NCBI GenBank assembly: GCA_001179505.1
Contig: CDMY01000283.1
Coordinates: 1-51,519 of the forward strand
DNA length: 51,519 nucleotides
Reading direction: 5' to 3'
Origin: Vitrella brassicaformis
Taxonomy: Eukaryota; Sar; Vitrellaceae
Part shown: piece after piece, positions 15,007 to 27,267 of the stretch
How the letters are laid out: each line of letters opens with the position of its first letter
How positions within the stretch are numbered: position 1 is the stretch's first letter
The notes under the pieces: model-generated
Database searches by the model: none
What the model saw: the letters and a program-made list of their open reading frames with translations, nothing else
Told to the model about the DNA's origin: nothing
Program-made: the position numbers and the translations under genes

Positions 15007-18000
15007 TCAAACATACCCCCTGGCCACGCTGACATACCCACCCCCTCCCCCTCCCCCACCCACAGCACCAACACCAGCCCCTCTGACAGCACCGGCAGGC
15101 TCAATCCTCGGTGCCCTCGCATACCCCACGCCCGGTGCTCGCCAGACAGTGGATATTATTGGCGATGGGGAACCCCACCCCCATCCGCGTGTCTGTGTTT
15201 GAGGGGCGGCGCTGTACGGCAGCTGCGTGGCAGAGGCAACTGGTGATGGTGAGTGGCTGTGGCTCATCAGCAGTCGTTGCTGTCTTTGCTGCAGTCTGAA
15301 TCCACCGCAGCACTCCTGGCAAGTCATCGTCTCCGCCTCATAGGAGCCGAAGCGCTCGCCTTGCAGATAATCCTTCCCTGCACACACACACACACACACG
15401 TGTTGTGTCTCCCCGTTCATTCTCCTTTGTGCTCTCTTCTTACCTGGTTCGTAGTATACAAGGGGTGCTTCGTCCGTGGTAGCGCCCTGTTGTGACTTGA
15501 GCACATGGATGGGGTTGGTGTTGAAGGCGTCATACGGCAAATAAGAACGGACCTGCACTCACACACGCAGGAGGGAGGCAGAAATGTCTCTCGCTCTGTC
15601 TGTCTCTCTGTCTCTCTGTCTGTCTGTCTGTCTCGCTTTTGTCCAGAAGGGTCACCTCATCGTATACTTCGTCCTTCTCATCTTTGTATAGGGGCACCAG
15701 CCATGGAATCAGCACCTCGAGCAGCAGCCCATACACCTGACACACACACAATGACATGCAGTGAGTTGGGAGGAGGGACGTGACTCCATTTCCCATTCGT
15801 TCCCCTGCGCACTGACCACAGTGTGTGCGGCGATGGCGATGGGGATGTACCACCACTCCCACACCTGTCGCCTCGCACCCCAGTAGACGGGACACGCAGC
15901 CAACACTCCCGTCGGCACCACCCACATTCGCAGCACTGCACGCCCACAAGTTACCATCAGACAAAGACGTACGGTCTTTCCCTCTCCGTGTCAGTCATAC
16001 GCAATGGTGGCCATTGCAATGAAGCCAACTCACCCATATCGTCGACAGCGCTGGTGCTGAAGAACGTCCGCTTCGAATGCCGCAGAAAGAGCCACTTATC
16101 CTACACCAGCACACACATGGATGGGACAGACACCATGACCATATATGGGCCTGGACGCTCTCCACGTACTCACTCACGTACCATCCAGTAGGTGTAGATG
16201 CAGAAGACGATCAGGAAGAGGAAGATGGGCCAGGCCAGGTCGGTGACGAGGAAGAGCATCACCAGACACACGCTGGCGTTGATCACCAGGTCGCCGTACT
16301 TGCATGGCAAGTCAACAATCGGCGGCTCCAGCATCTTCTCCGCCGGACGGGCTGCCATCTACACACACACACACACACACACAGGTGTGGTGTGCGGCTG
16401 TCGGTGTGGATGCGGGCTTGTCTCCCTCCCTCCTCATTTACGTCTCGTTTGCTGTATCGGAGGACCCACCTGCCCACCAGCCATGGGGCCAGGTGTGTCA
16501 CCAGCGGCAAGGCGAGGTAAGGCAGGACGAGTGTGCCCGGGATGAGCAGGCCGAAGGTGATCTCCGCGAAGTGCCCCTCCTCCCCTGTGTGCCGCTGGCC
16601 CAGGAAGGCGTTGTCTCTCACGCGGCCCTCTGCCGCGACGTAGCCCAGATACAGATCGAGAAGCGTGTTGACCTGCAGACAGCCAGGACATTGGACGCTG
16701 TCTCTTGGCATGTGTGTGTCGATGGCTGACCATGACGGTTATGTAGTTGAGCACGAGAATGTACTTGTCGACGGAGTCTTTCCGCTGGAAGCCCACCCAA
16801 TACCCCACACGGAACACGATCTCGCCCATAATGCCGTTGCCTGTTGGGGGAAGGAGAGAATGGGCGGCATGGCGTCCTGACCCACTTACTTACCGACAGC
16901 AATAATGAGGCCGAGGAAGGTGTCTTCCAGAAAGGAGGGGCGCTTCCCGGGCACCTGTGTGAGCGCCGTGTAGTAGAAGGCGTACGGCCCGTAGAATATG
17001 ATGGACCACACGAACACCGAGATGCACATGACGCATATGCCCCAGAAGAAGCGGAGCAGCTGCATTGCAGTGCATTGCAGTGCACAGCACAACGGTCATG
17101 TGATGTGTGTCTCTGCCCATGCCGTCCCGTCCCGTCCCCACTCTCTCACTCACCCTTTCTGGTTTGCCCAAGCCGAAGTTCTCCCACTGGATCATGGTTG
17201 GCTCCATCGGAAAGTCTTTGAGCTGAACACACACACACACACGCCTTTCCTTTCCTCACCCGGCCCCACACACCATCCATCCATCCACCCGTACGTGTAT
17301 CTGGTATTTGCCTCTGAACCGCCACACGGCCAAACGGTCTCTCTCGGCCTCCCTCTCCGCCACCAGCGATCCGTCCAGGTCCTCATCCTCGTCAAACACC
17401 TCCGCCTCCGCGACGGCCGCCTCGGCATCCGTCTCCCTCTCTCTGAGGTCCGCGAAGATGTCAACCGCCCGCCACTTGCTGCTGTCAGTGTGGAAGACCA
17501 CAAAGGCGTAGCCCGATGACTCCACTTGGAGGGCCTTCTCGCGGAGAAGACGGAGCTCCTCAGCTTCGGCGCTGCATTGCATTGGATGGTGGAGACATGG
17601 CGGCCAGGAGATTTTTGCCCTTGTGTGTTGTCTCATGTGGATGCTGACTGACTTGTGTTCTTCGTCTGTGGTTTTGAGCATGAGACGGGAGAGCATTGGG
17701 GAGTAGGTGCCCTGGGAGAGGTCGCGCAGCTCCAGGTGACGGTCCATCAGCCGCTCTATCTGACAGCCAACCCCACACGCACAAATGGACAGGCGCGTCT
17801 GTCTGTCCATCTGGCTGCAGCTCACGATGTCGCCTTCGTTCCACAAATCATATGCAATGGACACGCCCACAATGTCCTGACCCAGCAGCTTCTCGAAGTA
17901 CGTCCGGATCTCCTCCTCATATGTGGCGTCCCGCGGGAACCCCCGGGCGAGAGCAACGTAGTTAGCCAGGGTGTTGTCCTCGTGGTAGAAGCGCCGCTCG

Positions 18001-19336
18001 TGGCACCGCTGGATGGCCGCAAACACACAAGTCGCCAGCATGATGAGGCCGTACACGATAAAGCCCATGTGCTGCGCCGCCTTTTGGAAGGCCTCGATGC
18101 TGCCATACGGGTGATCGACGCCCCCGATGCTCACAGAGCCGAAACTCCCTTTGGCTGTGGTCCTCGCCGCACCACCACCGCCCACAAGCTGTCGCTTGTG
18201 GACGACCGTCATCTCAGTCATGTTGCCACTAAAAGGGTTTGTCGACAGCTCTCCCCTGTGCTCTCTGAGCGCGTCGGCATATATCTTGACAGAGCATCCA
18301 TGAGGCTGCGAGTTGGCGTTGTCCGACACGGGGGTGGTGAAGTAAAGGGTGAGCGAGGCCATCAGGAGGATGAAGCCGCACCAGCCGATGAAGACGATGA
18401 AGTTCATGTAGAGCCCCAGCCCCACACCCGCGATGTTTGAGCGGTGCATGTCCGTGAGGATGTCGTAGAGTGGCTGGTGGGGCTCCCTGTGGTCACGGTA
18501 CTTGGAAAAGGACCTATGCCGCTCTGCATGCTCAAGCACAACACGATTCCTGCGCAACAAGCAGGGAGGGAGGGGGAGTGGCGGACACGTATACACATCA
18601 TGATGTGGGTTGGCCCTTGATTGGATTGCTGGCTGACTTGGGGGTTGCGCAGCAGAGCATGATGGCTACGTATGTGATGAGTGCCACAATAGCAGCTGCG
18701 GCGGCGATCATCATGGTGGAGAACACAAGACTCAGCCAGTGAGTGCAGGTGGCGCCATCCTCACTCAGGCTAAAGCCATCACGGCCTGCACGCTTTAAGT
18801 AAGATGCCGCAAGTTTTCTCTTCTGGTCGATCTTACATTTGTAGCATTTGTGTTTGTATCTGCACTCCTTGCAGCCGCTGACCCCACACGGCTCACACAG
18901 GAGGTTCTCAGGGTCAGGCAGCCGCGTCTCTGACCACACACACACGCACACAGCACACACGCACCCGCACAAACATATGGATGGCCCGTCCCCCTTTTTG
19001 ATGCACTTATGCACACCTGGGTTGTATACTCTGCACTCGTGGGGCTCCAGGCACAGCGCCGCACCTGCACAAGGAAGCGTCACGAGGCAACCGATGAGAC
19101 AATCATGGACCACATCAGTGAGAGGCTCTCCTACACTTCCAGAAGGGGTCGGGGGCGATGTATAAGCACTCGGGGGGGCACTGGTAGGCCCCGATGTGGA
19201 AGGTCCGGCGGCACTCGGCCACAGGAAGGGCCGACAGGTTGCTGGCCAGGGATGTGGCAGGGCGCTGCAGCAGCAGTGCAACAGACGCCAGCAGCAGCCA
19301 ACACATCATTCTGTGATCCCGAATACCCATGGCCAT
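15007..19336 (-). CDS. OSCA/TMEM63-like (DUF221) membrane channel with Cys-rich ectodomain
   Basis: Sixteen exons, from 19336-19135 to 15377-15007, sum to 1038 codons (1037 aa). A signal peptide (CWLLLASVALLLQ) leads into a Cys-rich extracellular segment (CEPCGVSGCKECRYKHKCYKC). A first membrane span near residue 155 and two more flank an NxS/T-bearing loop. Then comes a cytosolic region split as in OSCA proteins (ANYVALARGFPRD... and SGYAFVVFHTDSSKW) with an acidic insert. The block starting EPTMIQWENFG opens a run of about seven to eight spans. The tail is Gly/Ser/Pro-rich. OSCA/TMEM63 proteins are mechanically or osmotically gated cation channels; the family call rests on layout and these short blocks, so it is tentative. 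Usual length is 700-850 aa, so the ectodomain and tail are extra. Exon 2/3 boundaries in the Cys-rich part are the least certain. Confidence 0.6.
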
Positions 19337-19489
19337 GGGAAAGCCTTCCTCAGTTTTCAAAAAGCTCGCACCGCTACTCAGAACTAGTAAGCGCGCAGGG
19401 ACCTCGTGCAGTCGGTTCTCTCATCCTTGCCACTCTCTGGTCCAGATCTGCATCGCCGGGAGGCCTGTTATGAGTCGAAATCATTGATC
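19337..19489. promoter_or_regulatory. divergent promoter region with TGCGAGCT motif
   Basis: This 153-base gap lies between the start codons of the OSCA-like gene (minus) and NAA20 (plus). It contains AGCTCGCA at 19363-19370, the reverse complement of TGCGAGCT, flanked by an A run (a T run on the other strand). Confidence 0.5.
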
Positions 19490-20008
19490 ATGGTGACGAT
19501 TCGCTTGCTGAGTGTGGATGACCTGTTCAAGTTCAACAACGTCAACCTGGACGCCTTCACCGAGACCTTCCGCACCGACTTCTACCTCCACTACCTCACC
19601 AACTGGCCCGAGTGCTGCGTCGTCGCAGCCACACCTGACGACACCATCGCGGGATACATCATCGGCAAGGTCGAGGGCTCAAATGACAGCTGGCATGGCC
19701 ACGTGACGGCGCTGTCCATCGCGCCCGACTTCCGCAAGACCGGCCTGGCCCAGCGGCTGATGGCGTACCTGGAGGACGTGTGTGACCGGATCCACGGGTG
19801 CTTCTTCATGGACCTGTTTGTGCGGCCGAGCAACACTGTGGCGGTGCGGTTCTACCGGAAGCTGGGGTACGTCGTGTGGCGGGTGGTGAGCGGGTATTAC
19901 AGCGGGAGTGAGGACGCCTATGACATGCGGAGGCCCCTGGCCAGGGACCGGGACGGCAAGAGCATCGCTGACGCCCATGACTTCAAGACCAGGGGGATCA
20001 AGGCGTGA
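19490..20008 (+). CDS. NAA20: N-alpha-acetyltransferase 20, catalytic subunit of NatB
   Basis: A single uninterrupted exon of 173 codons (172 aa), matching the usual size of NAA20. NatB acetylates the N-terminus of nascent proteins starting Met-Asp, Met-Glu, Met-Asn or Met-Gln, on the ribosome, together with the auxiliary subunit NAA25. The N-terminus DDLFKFNNVNLD, the block WHGHVTALSIAPDFRKTGLA with the acetyl-CoA loop RKTGLA (82-87), and FFMDLFVRPSNTVAVRFYRKLGY are hallmark NAA20 segments, and EDAYDMRRPLARD closes the conserved part. It is the only intronless gene in the window. The frame is open upstream, but the ATG at 19490 matches the family N-terminus. Confidence 0.96.
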   Translation: MVTIRLLSVDDLFKFNNVNLDAFTETFRTDFYLHYLTNWPECCVVAATPDDTIAGYIIGKVEGSNDSWHGHVTALSIAPDFRKTGLAQRLMAYLEDVCDRIHGCFFMDLFVRPSNTVAVRFYRKLGYVVWRVVSGYYSGSEDAYDMRRPLARDRDGKSIADAHDFKTRGIKA

Positions 20009-20821
20009 CTAGCGTACGTGTGTATGTGTGTCCGATGGATGGGTGTGGGTGGTCTGTATAGCGGTCGGTGCGGAGGGTGGGTAGGTAGATTGGTTGGGGG
20101 ATTCATTGCCATCAATGACTGACTGCACAAATCGTTTGGATGAATAAATCCGTTGACACAGTCTGCAAGCCAGGCTGGACACACGCCCTCCCCAGCCCAG
20201 GCCTTGTTGAGTGTGTCTGCGAGGGCTTGACAGGACGGCGGCCATGGACGTGAGAGCCATCCGTGTGCTGACACGAAAAGCCCCCGCGTCCAAGACCGCC
20301 ATCCCACACACACCTCAACACAGCAACAGAGGGATCTTTTGGTACTTCCACACAAACCACCGGCATATCGACGAACGATACCAAAAGATCGCACGCCTAA
20401 TTCTGCTTGTCAGGAAAAGGACACTGTCTTGCTTCATGTGTCTGTGGGCATCGATGCCTTGGGCGTCAACAACGGCGGTGCCAATACAGCGACCCGACAG
20501 ATCTGTGTCGGGCCGTGTATTGTCATCGCTGCTGCCGACGCACAAAGCGACCAATGCCGCGACACACAGAGCGTCCATCGTGTGCATAAAGGAACCAATC
20601 ACCGCACACACAGAGAGATCACACACACAGGTAGATAAGCGAGACAGCTGGGGAGAGGGAGAGAAACCACTGCGAGCGTGCGTCTGTTGACGGCTCGCCT
20701 GCGTCCACACACACACACACACACACACACATAGACGACACATACAAGGAAAACTCCTTCCACAAACAAGCAAAGAAACTACCAACCAGCATTGAAAGCG
20801 ACAACACAACAGGATGGCACG
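20009..20821. other. convergent intergenic region with strong hairpin potential
   Basis: No coding exon is supported between the stops of NAA20 and the acyl-CoA synthetase. The segment 20333-20530 holds a perfect 12-base inverted repeat (20333-20344 with 20379-20390), a 12-base palindrome (20447-20458) and a nested hairpin (20482-20519). A (CA)n run follows at about 20705-20735. The inverted repeats may mark a structured RNA; see the findings. Confidence 0.35.
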
Positions 20822-23800
20822 TCAGAGCTTCGCCATAGGCCCCCCACCGACCCCGGCCGCGTTGTTGGTGTCGGCGCCCTCGTATATCTCGTTGACGAGG
20901 GCGTTGTACTTCTGCAGCACCACCGGCCGCTTGAGCTTCAGGGTGGGCGTCAGCTCGCCAGACGCCACGGTGAAGTCGGCAGGCAACACGCGCCACTTGC
21001 GGATCTGCTGCGCACTGCATGGACGACACACGGGGAGAGAGATGTGTCTGTGTGTGCTGGTGTGCTGGTGTGTGTGTTATTGACAGCTTCCTGACCGTGA
21101 AGTGGCTCTGCTGTTGACCCGCTGGATGCCCTCAGCCAGCAGCTCCTGAATCACCTGCAAATCGACGGACCATCTCCCTTCCTCCCGCCCCCATGCCATG
21201 TGTGTGAGAGCCCAGCCTAGGTTAGGCACTGTACCGGGTGTGTTGCAGCGGCCCTGACGCTGGTTGGTGGGTTGGCGACCCCCCGTGTGCGCATGAGCTT
21301 GGCCACGTCAACGCTGAGGGTGTCGGTCGGCTGCATGTTCTCGTCCACCTCTGACTTGAGGCACACCAGCAGCGACAAGAAGGGCTTCCTGTCCCCTATC
21401 AGCTGACAGTTGCTCAGGAACGGCATCTCCTCCTGACGAACAAGACAGACAGGGGCAATATCAGCAATCAGCAGCAGGGTACACCACGTCATGACCGTGT
21501 GTAAGGTTTTAAGGGAGAGGGAGGGTCTGGCGTGCTGACCATACTTTGCAAATGTTTTCGATGAGAACTGGCGGGATGTTCTCGCCTCCTGCCGTGATGA
21601 GCAGCTCCTTGATGCGGCCAGTGATGTAGAGAAACCTGCACACCACACCACACCACACCACACCACACCGACACACACGTCTTTGTCGGCCTGTTTGTTT
21701 GTCCTTCCCCCACCCATCCATCCGTCTACTCACTCACCCGTCGCTGTCGGTGTATCCGATGTCGCCCGAGTGCAGAAAGCCGTGCGAGTCGATCGTCTGA
21801 CGAGACGCCTGATCGATGCACACACACATCGCCTGTCTCTGCGAGTGTCGGCTTTTCCAACTGCACCCACCTCTTCATTCTTGAAGTAGCCCATGAAGAC
21901 GTTGCGGCCCCGCCAGCAGATCTCACCGTGACCACGGGCTGATCGTCACACACACACGCGCACCTCAATCACACACACATTGAGAGAGACAAGCGGTCCG
22001 TCTGGGGGGACGTACCATCAGGGTGATCTATCCTCAGTTGCGTGCCGGACAATGTCTGGCCGGGAGACCCAACACGGAACCTATATAACACATTGATTGA
22101 CACAGAAAGAAGAGCGAGTAGAGAAAAGATGAGAACCATCCCCCCATCCCTCTCACCCACCAGCCACCCCCAACTAACTGCCTGACATACCTTTTGGGTA
22201 TGTTGATGTTGAGTGTGGATGGCCCGGGCGACTCGGACATGCCGTACATGTCACAGATGGGGATGCCCAGCGACAGAAAGTACTCCTGCGTCGCCTTGGG
22301 CAGCGGAGCCGCACCCGCACCGAACCCGCGACACCTGTCGAAACCCAACGCCTCGCGAACCTTACTGAACACCTGCAAAGTGGGGGCATATCGATATAGA
22401 GGGAGGGAGAGGGGTTAGTGGCTTTTCCGACGTGCATGTGGCTGTCTGTCTGTCTGTGTGGGTTACTTACCAGGCGTTCGGCGATGGAGAATCCGAAAGG
22501 CACTTTGTCGCCCTCCAGCAGGGCATTGGTGCCCCGGCTGCCCACCGCCTTGGCCCACTCAGCCAACCGCTTACGCAAACCTGTCGACTACACACACACA
22601 AAAGAGAAACACACACACAGACACACACACGGAGAGAGATATATATATCGTGTCTGCCCTGCCTGCGGGAAGACCCCTCCCTCACCGATTGATTCGACTT
22701 ACCTGTGCGCCGATGGCCTTCATTTTCTCTTCGATTTTCTCCCATATCCGTGGTGGTGCGAAGAAGAAGGTCGGCCGCACCTCCCGCACCGTGTCCATGA
22801 GGGTGCCCCTGAGGGCGTCCGGGGCCGCAAAGAATACGGCCATGCCACTGGCCAAAGGGATGAACACATCTATCATCTAGTGGACACAGACAGCACAAAG
22901 ACAGACAGACAGACAGACAGGGAAAGGAAAGACGTCAGTCACCGTACCGTCTGGTTGTACCATACCTGTCCGGCTATGTGTGAGAGAGGGAGGTAGGACA
23001 CGGCGCAGTCGTCGTTGTCGTACTTAGCCGAGGCGGTGCACTGGCCGGCCACCCAGGTCATGTTGTCGTGCGACAGCATCACGCCCTTCGGCACACCAGT
23101 CGTCCCACTCGTGTAGCACAGCGAACAGCACTGCAGCCATCCGTCAAGCCATCCACACCACAGACAGAGTGTCTGTCTGTTTGCCGGCCGATCGACCAAG
23201 CCACGAGTGCCTTCCTTACCTGTCCAGGCCTGGCGGCCTCCATCCGTGCAGTGAGGTCCCTCTCCCTCACTGCGGCGCTCTTGGCCATGAAGTCGTCCCA
23301 GAACAGCACCGTCACCGAACTCATTGCCGGGTCCAGATCTGCCAATGCAGGCGGCCTCTCGGCGTACATGACCACCACCCGCAGCGTCTTGGCCCTTCCC
23401 TGCCGCTTCAGCGTCGCCACCTTGTTGAGCTGCTCGACCGTGTCGATGACCAGCACGGGCGCCTCGGTGTCCTCGAGGATGTGCCCCACAGCGTCGGCCT
23501 GGTTGGTCGTGTAGATGCCCACAGAGATGCCGTGGGCGAACATCGCCCCCAGCTCGGCTATGAACCACGCCGGCGCGTTGTAGCCCAGGATGCACACTCG
23601 CGCGTAGTCGGGGAAGCCGACAGCAATGAGGCCCTTGGCGAAACGGCAGACTTCGTTCCAGAACTGCTGCCACGTGAGGCTCTCCCACGGCGTGTTGGGC
23701 TGCCCGTAAGCCTTCTGCCAGAACAGCGCCGCCCGCGTCTTGTACCGCCTCACCGTGTCAGCAAACGACTCGATGACGGTGATTGGCGCCTCGCTGCCGG

Positions 23801-24041
23801 GGCCGTAGTCGGCCACGCGGATGGGCAGCTCCGTGGCGACGTCTGTGGTCCAGAAGACGTTCCTGCCGCCGGTCTCGTGGGCGTTTTTGACGAGTTGGTG
23901 GATGGAGAGGCGCGCGGAGAGGTCGGGGGGGAAAGAGGTGGCCTCGGTGGACAGCACAGTGCCCGCGGGGGGCGGCTCGTGGGGGTACACGATGGACACC
24001 ATGCTGAGAGAGGGAACACAGAGCACACGCAACACATCCAT
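20822..24041 (-). CDS. long-chain acyl-CoA synthetase, bubblegum (ACSBG) type
   Basis: Exons 24041-23220, 23130-22966, 22876-22703, 22587-22471, 22372-22191, 22080-22016, 21938-21871, 21808-21738, 21635-21545, 21432-21235, 21154-21096 and 21014-20822 give 734 residues. The enzyme activates long-chain fatty acids to acyl-CoA via an acyl-adenylate. The AMP-binding P-loop is [11 protein letters not shown] (around 280). Further hallmarks are [29 protein letters not shown], the hinge segment [19 protein letters not shown] and [35 protein letters not shown] and [10 protein letters not shown] point to the bubblegum subfamily rather than ACSL. The 5' end is uncertain: translation may start at the ATG at 24041 or at 24002, because CTCTCTCAG just before the latter could be an acceptor. 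Confidence 0.93.
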
Positions 24042-24432
24042 GCAGGTGACCTCTCTGTGGAGCTCTTCTGGCGGACATGCACACCTTGAAGCAGAGAGAC
24101 CGAGTTGCCCGCCTGCCTATGATCTCATGCGACGAGCCTGGCCTGCATCGGATGCATCCACAGACACACACATCGATTCGGTGCTCGTTAGTGCTCCCTC
24201 CCTCCTTCCCCCTCCGCGTGTGCCCTTCCTGCACGCACCGTCAATGCCCTCGCCTCACGTGTCTAAAGAGAAAAACAGCCGAAAGATGTGCGAGCTCAGA
24301 TTGCAGATCTCAAGGTGAGAAAGTGGCTGATGTGACCGCCCATCTATCGGCAACTGCTGCTGCTGCTCGCCTTCTCTCACAAAACGTGGCTTGCCGCCGG
24401 GCGCAGAGCCGCCATCTGTCACATGAGAGGCC
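24042..24432. promoter_or_regulatory. divergent promoter region with TGCGAGCT motif
   Basis: This 391-base gap lies between the start codons of the acyl-CoA synthetase and the repeat-protein gene. TGCGAGCT occurs at 24289-24296. An upstream non-coding or short first exon of the synthetase may also lie here, with a possible donor near 24084. Confidence 0.45.
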
Positions 24433-27267
24433 ATGTTCGGTGCGTCGCGGAAGCCGCCATTACCCCAGCAGCCGCGCCCCAAGGCGTCAGCACCGCCCCG
24501 CCAGCCGCCACCGCCACACTCGCCGCCAGAGCTGGACGACGAAACACTTGATCTGGCCTTGAGCTCCGGGCTGCTCTCGCCCCGTTCCACAAGCACTGCC
24601 ATATGGGTGCCAGCATCACCGTCGCCGTCGGTGTGCCCGCAGCCGAGCGAGGCCGAGTCGACGCTTTTTTCTCTGGAGGGCATGGAGACAAACACAGACG
24701 CCGACACGAGGGCGCCCTCTGAGGCCTCGTCCGTGAGACGGTCGACCCTCTGCGGCAAGGATGTGGAGCGGTCCACCGAGTCGCTGCCGATGCCATCGCC
24801 TTCGCCAGTGCCGCTGCCCCTACCACCGAGAAATGGCGGTCGGGGTGTTGGTGGGGTTGAGCGGCCGTACCCGATTGGTGGTGAAGGTGCCGGGGGATTG
24901 TTGTCCTCCTCATCGGTGGTGCCATCGCCTGTGGGTGTCAACACGGTGGCGTTGCCGGACGCGTCGCCCGAGTTTGGCTCCAGGATGAGGGAGCGGAAAA
25001 GACACGCCGACATGGGTAAGCCGGGGAGGGAGGGAGGGAGGGGAGATGACCGCTGTTCATCTCATCTAAACAGCCCTCCCTGTCTTCTTGTCTGTCTGTC
25101 TGTGTATGCCACCTCGCATCGCATCGCATCCATGGCAGCCCCTTCCTATGAGAACACCCCCGTGCGGAGCCACACCGACGCCAGCTTCAGCAGGCCCACC
25201 TTCCTACCCACAGGAGCCGCCCACTTCGAGAACAGCCCCGACCTCAACCTCGACGCCGTCCTGAGTCTTCTCGAGTCGGGCGACCCCGACTTCGACATCG
25301 ACATGGACACACTGCGCTCGCTCTACGACAAGGAAGGCATCCCATACGAGGATGACGGGCCGTCATCCTCAGCTGCAGCAGCCAACGCCCACCCACCACC
25401 ACAGCGCCCCGCCCCCGCCTCACCCCCTGCAGAAGAGCCACCATCACAGACAGCAGAGCCCCCGACACACCCAGCCACTCCCTTGGACGGCCAGCCAGCG
25501 GCTTCCAGCAACGCGAGAGACCCCCTGACCATCGGCAGGCTGGCCATCTGGGAGAGGGGGCGGGAGGGGGAGCACGACATCCTGAGGGGGAGACGACACC
25601 GGCTGCTGACGGGTACGGAGGAGTCAGAGTACGAGGCCACGGTCACCTCTCTGAGCAGCGACCGTGCGAGCTCCACAAGCGAGGAGACCGCCAAGCACTG
25701 CTGGGTGGCTGGGGGTGAAGGTGACGGTGGTGGTGATGGTGATAGTGATGGTGAGCCACCAGGTTCTCTCCCGCCGCCCATCGGCATCATGGCAGATGAG
25801 CCGCTCAGCCCGGCATCACGATTGAGGTACGCGTGTGTGTGTGTGTGTGAACGAGAGAGGAGAAGAGCATAGAGGTGGCTGGACCGGATGATCGATCGTG
25901 GCCGTGTGTGGCGTGCTGTACTGTGGTGTGTGTAGGGTGATAGAGGAGGCGTACTTCATCTACTGCCGGACGGGCATTGAGGACGCCGTCGCCAACTACA
26001 TGGACGTGAGTGAGGGAGTGCGGGCCACATATTAGATGCCAAAACGAGACGACAATGAGGCCATATATCCGCTTGGGTATCTATGTATGTGTTCGTTCAG
26101 GCTCTGCATGTGGAGCGAGCGCGTCGGGGGGTCCGTGTCCGACCACACAAACGCTTCACAGAGAGGTGTGTGGGGACGCCACACGAAGACAAGACGGCTG
26201 GCTGCAGTCTGTCTTCCTTCCATCCATTCCCTCTCTCTCTGTCCATGGCTGCACTGCACTGCATGTGTGTGTCCACAGGGTGCTTGAGCGTGCCTACATG
26301 ACCTACATCCGCACGGGCAGCCAAGACGCCCTCGCAAACTACTATGAGGTAAATCAACCCGCCGACCGAACAGACAGACACCCCCCCCTTCCGCCCTACA
26401 CATTCCCTTCTGCATCACTCACTCTCCCTGTGCAGGCCTTGCGGCAGGAGCCGCCCTCGCCCGTGCCAGTGTCGATCCCGCCGTCTCTGGTGGTGGCTGA
26501 GAGGGCGGGGGACGGGCGCGACGACCCTGAGACGACACCCGAGCCCCCGCAGCACACCACACTGCTCTACCTGCCTCTATACATACCCACCATTGAAGTC
26601 TTCGAACAAAGGTGGGTGGGCGACCAGACGGAGGGGAGAGAAGGGTGAGGGAGGTGTCTGTCCATTGCATTGCGGTCGGTGTCTTCCTTGCTCAGGGTGC
26701 TGGAGCGTGCGTACTTTCGGTGGCTCGACACGCGGTGTCAGGACGCCCTGCACAACTACTGCGAGGTCAGTCAGCTTGTGTATGCACCGACCGCACCGAC
26801 TGATGCCGACCTCCCAGCACTCAGTCACTCACATCCACCCGAAGCTTGCTTCCATGTTGTTTGGTGTGTAGGCGTTCTCGCGTGAGGTGTGGCTGCTGGT
26901 TGACTCGTTAAGGAGTTTCGACCCGCTGGCCTTCGGCGACCACCTGTTGGACTACGACAACGACCCCATCCAGCTCACGCCAGAGCGGATCTCCGACTTC
27001 AAAAACAGGTGAGCTGCATCGATGCGCTGTCCGGCGTGTGGAGGCATGGCATGGTGATGGTGTTTGTATAGGGTCGTGACGCGCGCATACTTTTTGTGGT
27101 TGGACACGATGGTTGACGACCAGTTCTACAACCATGCCTTGGTACGACAGCTTGCAACGACCACCACCCCACACGAGCTGGTTGATCCACCTTTGGCTCG
27201 TGTGTGTGTGCAGGCCTTCCGAAAGGAGCTTGGCATCCTCGTAGAGCACGCCGTCCAGGCACAATGA
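24433..27267 (+). CDS. protein with four exon-encoded copies of an unrecognised repeat
   Basis: Ten exons (24433-25015, 25139-25826, 25936-26005, 26101-26165, 26279-26348, 26436-26611, 26696-26765, 26872-27008, 27072-27141, 27214-27267) sum to 661 codons (660 aa). The first 420 residues are Pro/Ser/Ala-rich and acidic and look disordered. One block stands out (DLNLDAVLSLLESGDPDFDI). The C-terminal part contains four 24-residue units of the type RVLERAYFRWLDT...DALHNY, each on its own 70-base exon in identical phase. Each is followed by a linker exon starting Ala-Leu or Ala-Phe. I do not recognise the repeat. It is predicted helical and could be a protein-interaction scaffold. There is no signal peptide or membrane span. 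Location and function are unknown. Confidence 0.8.
25936..27267 (+). repeat. four copies of a two-exon coding module
   Basis: Copies start at 25936, 26279, 26696 and 27072. Each repeat exon is exactly 70 bases, entered in phase 2 and left in phase 0. Invariant residues across the 24 positions are Arg1, Val2, Ala6, Tyr7, Thr13, Asp17 and Asn21, with an aromatic at 10. Copies 3 and 4 stay alike across the intron (AFSREVWLLV and AFRKELGILV), so the real unit is about 34 residues split by a phase 0 intron. Confidence 0.85.

Noticed and set aside
25936-27267. HAT or TPR repeats
   Set aside because: The units share aromatic and RA residues with HAT motifs, but spacing, length and the invariant Thr/Asp/Asn do not match.
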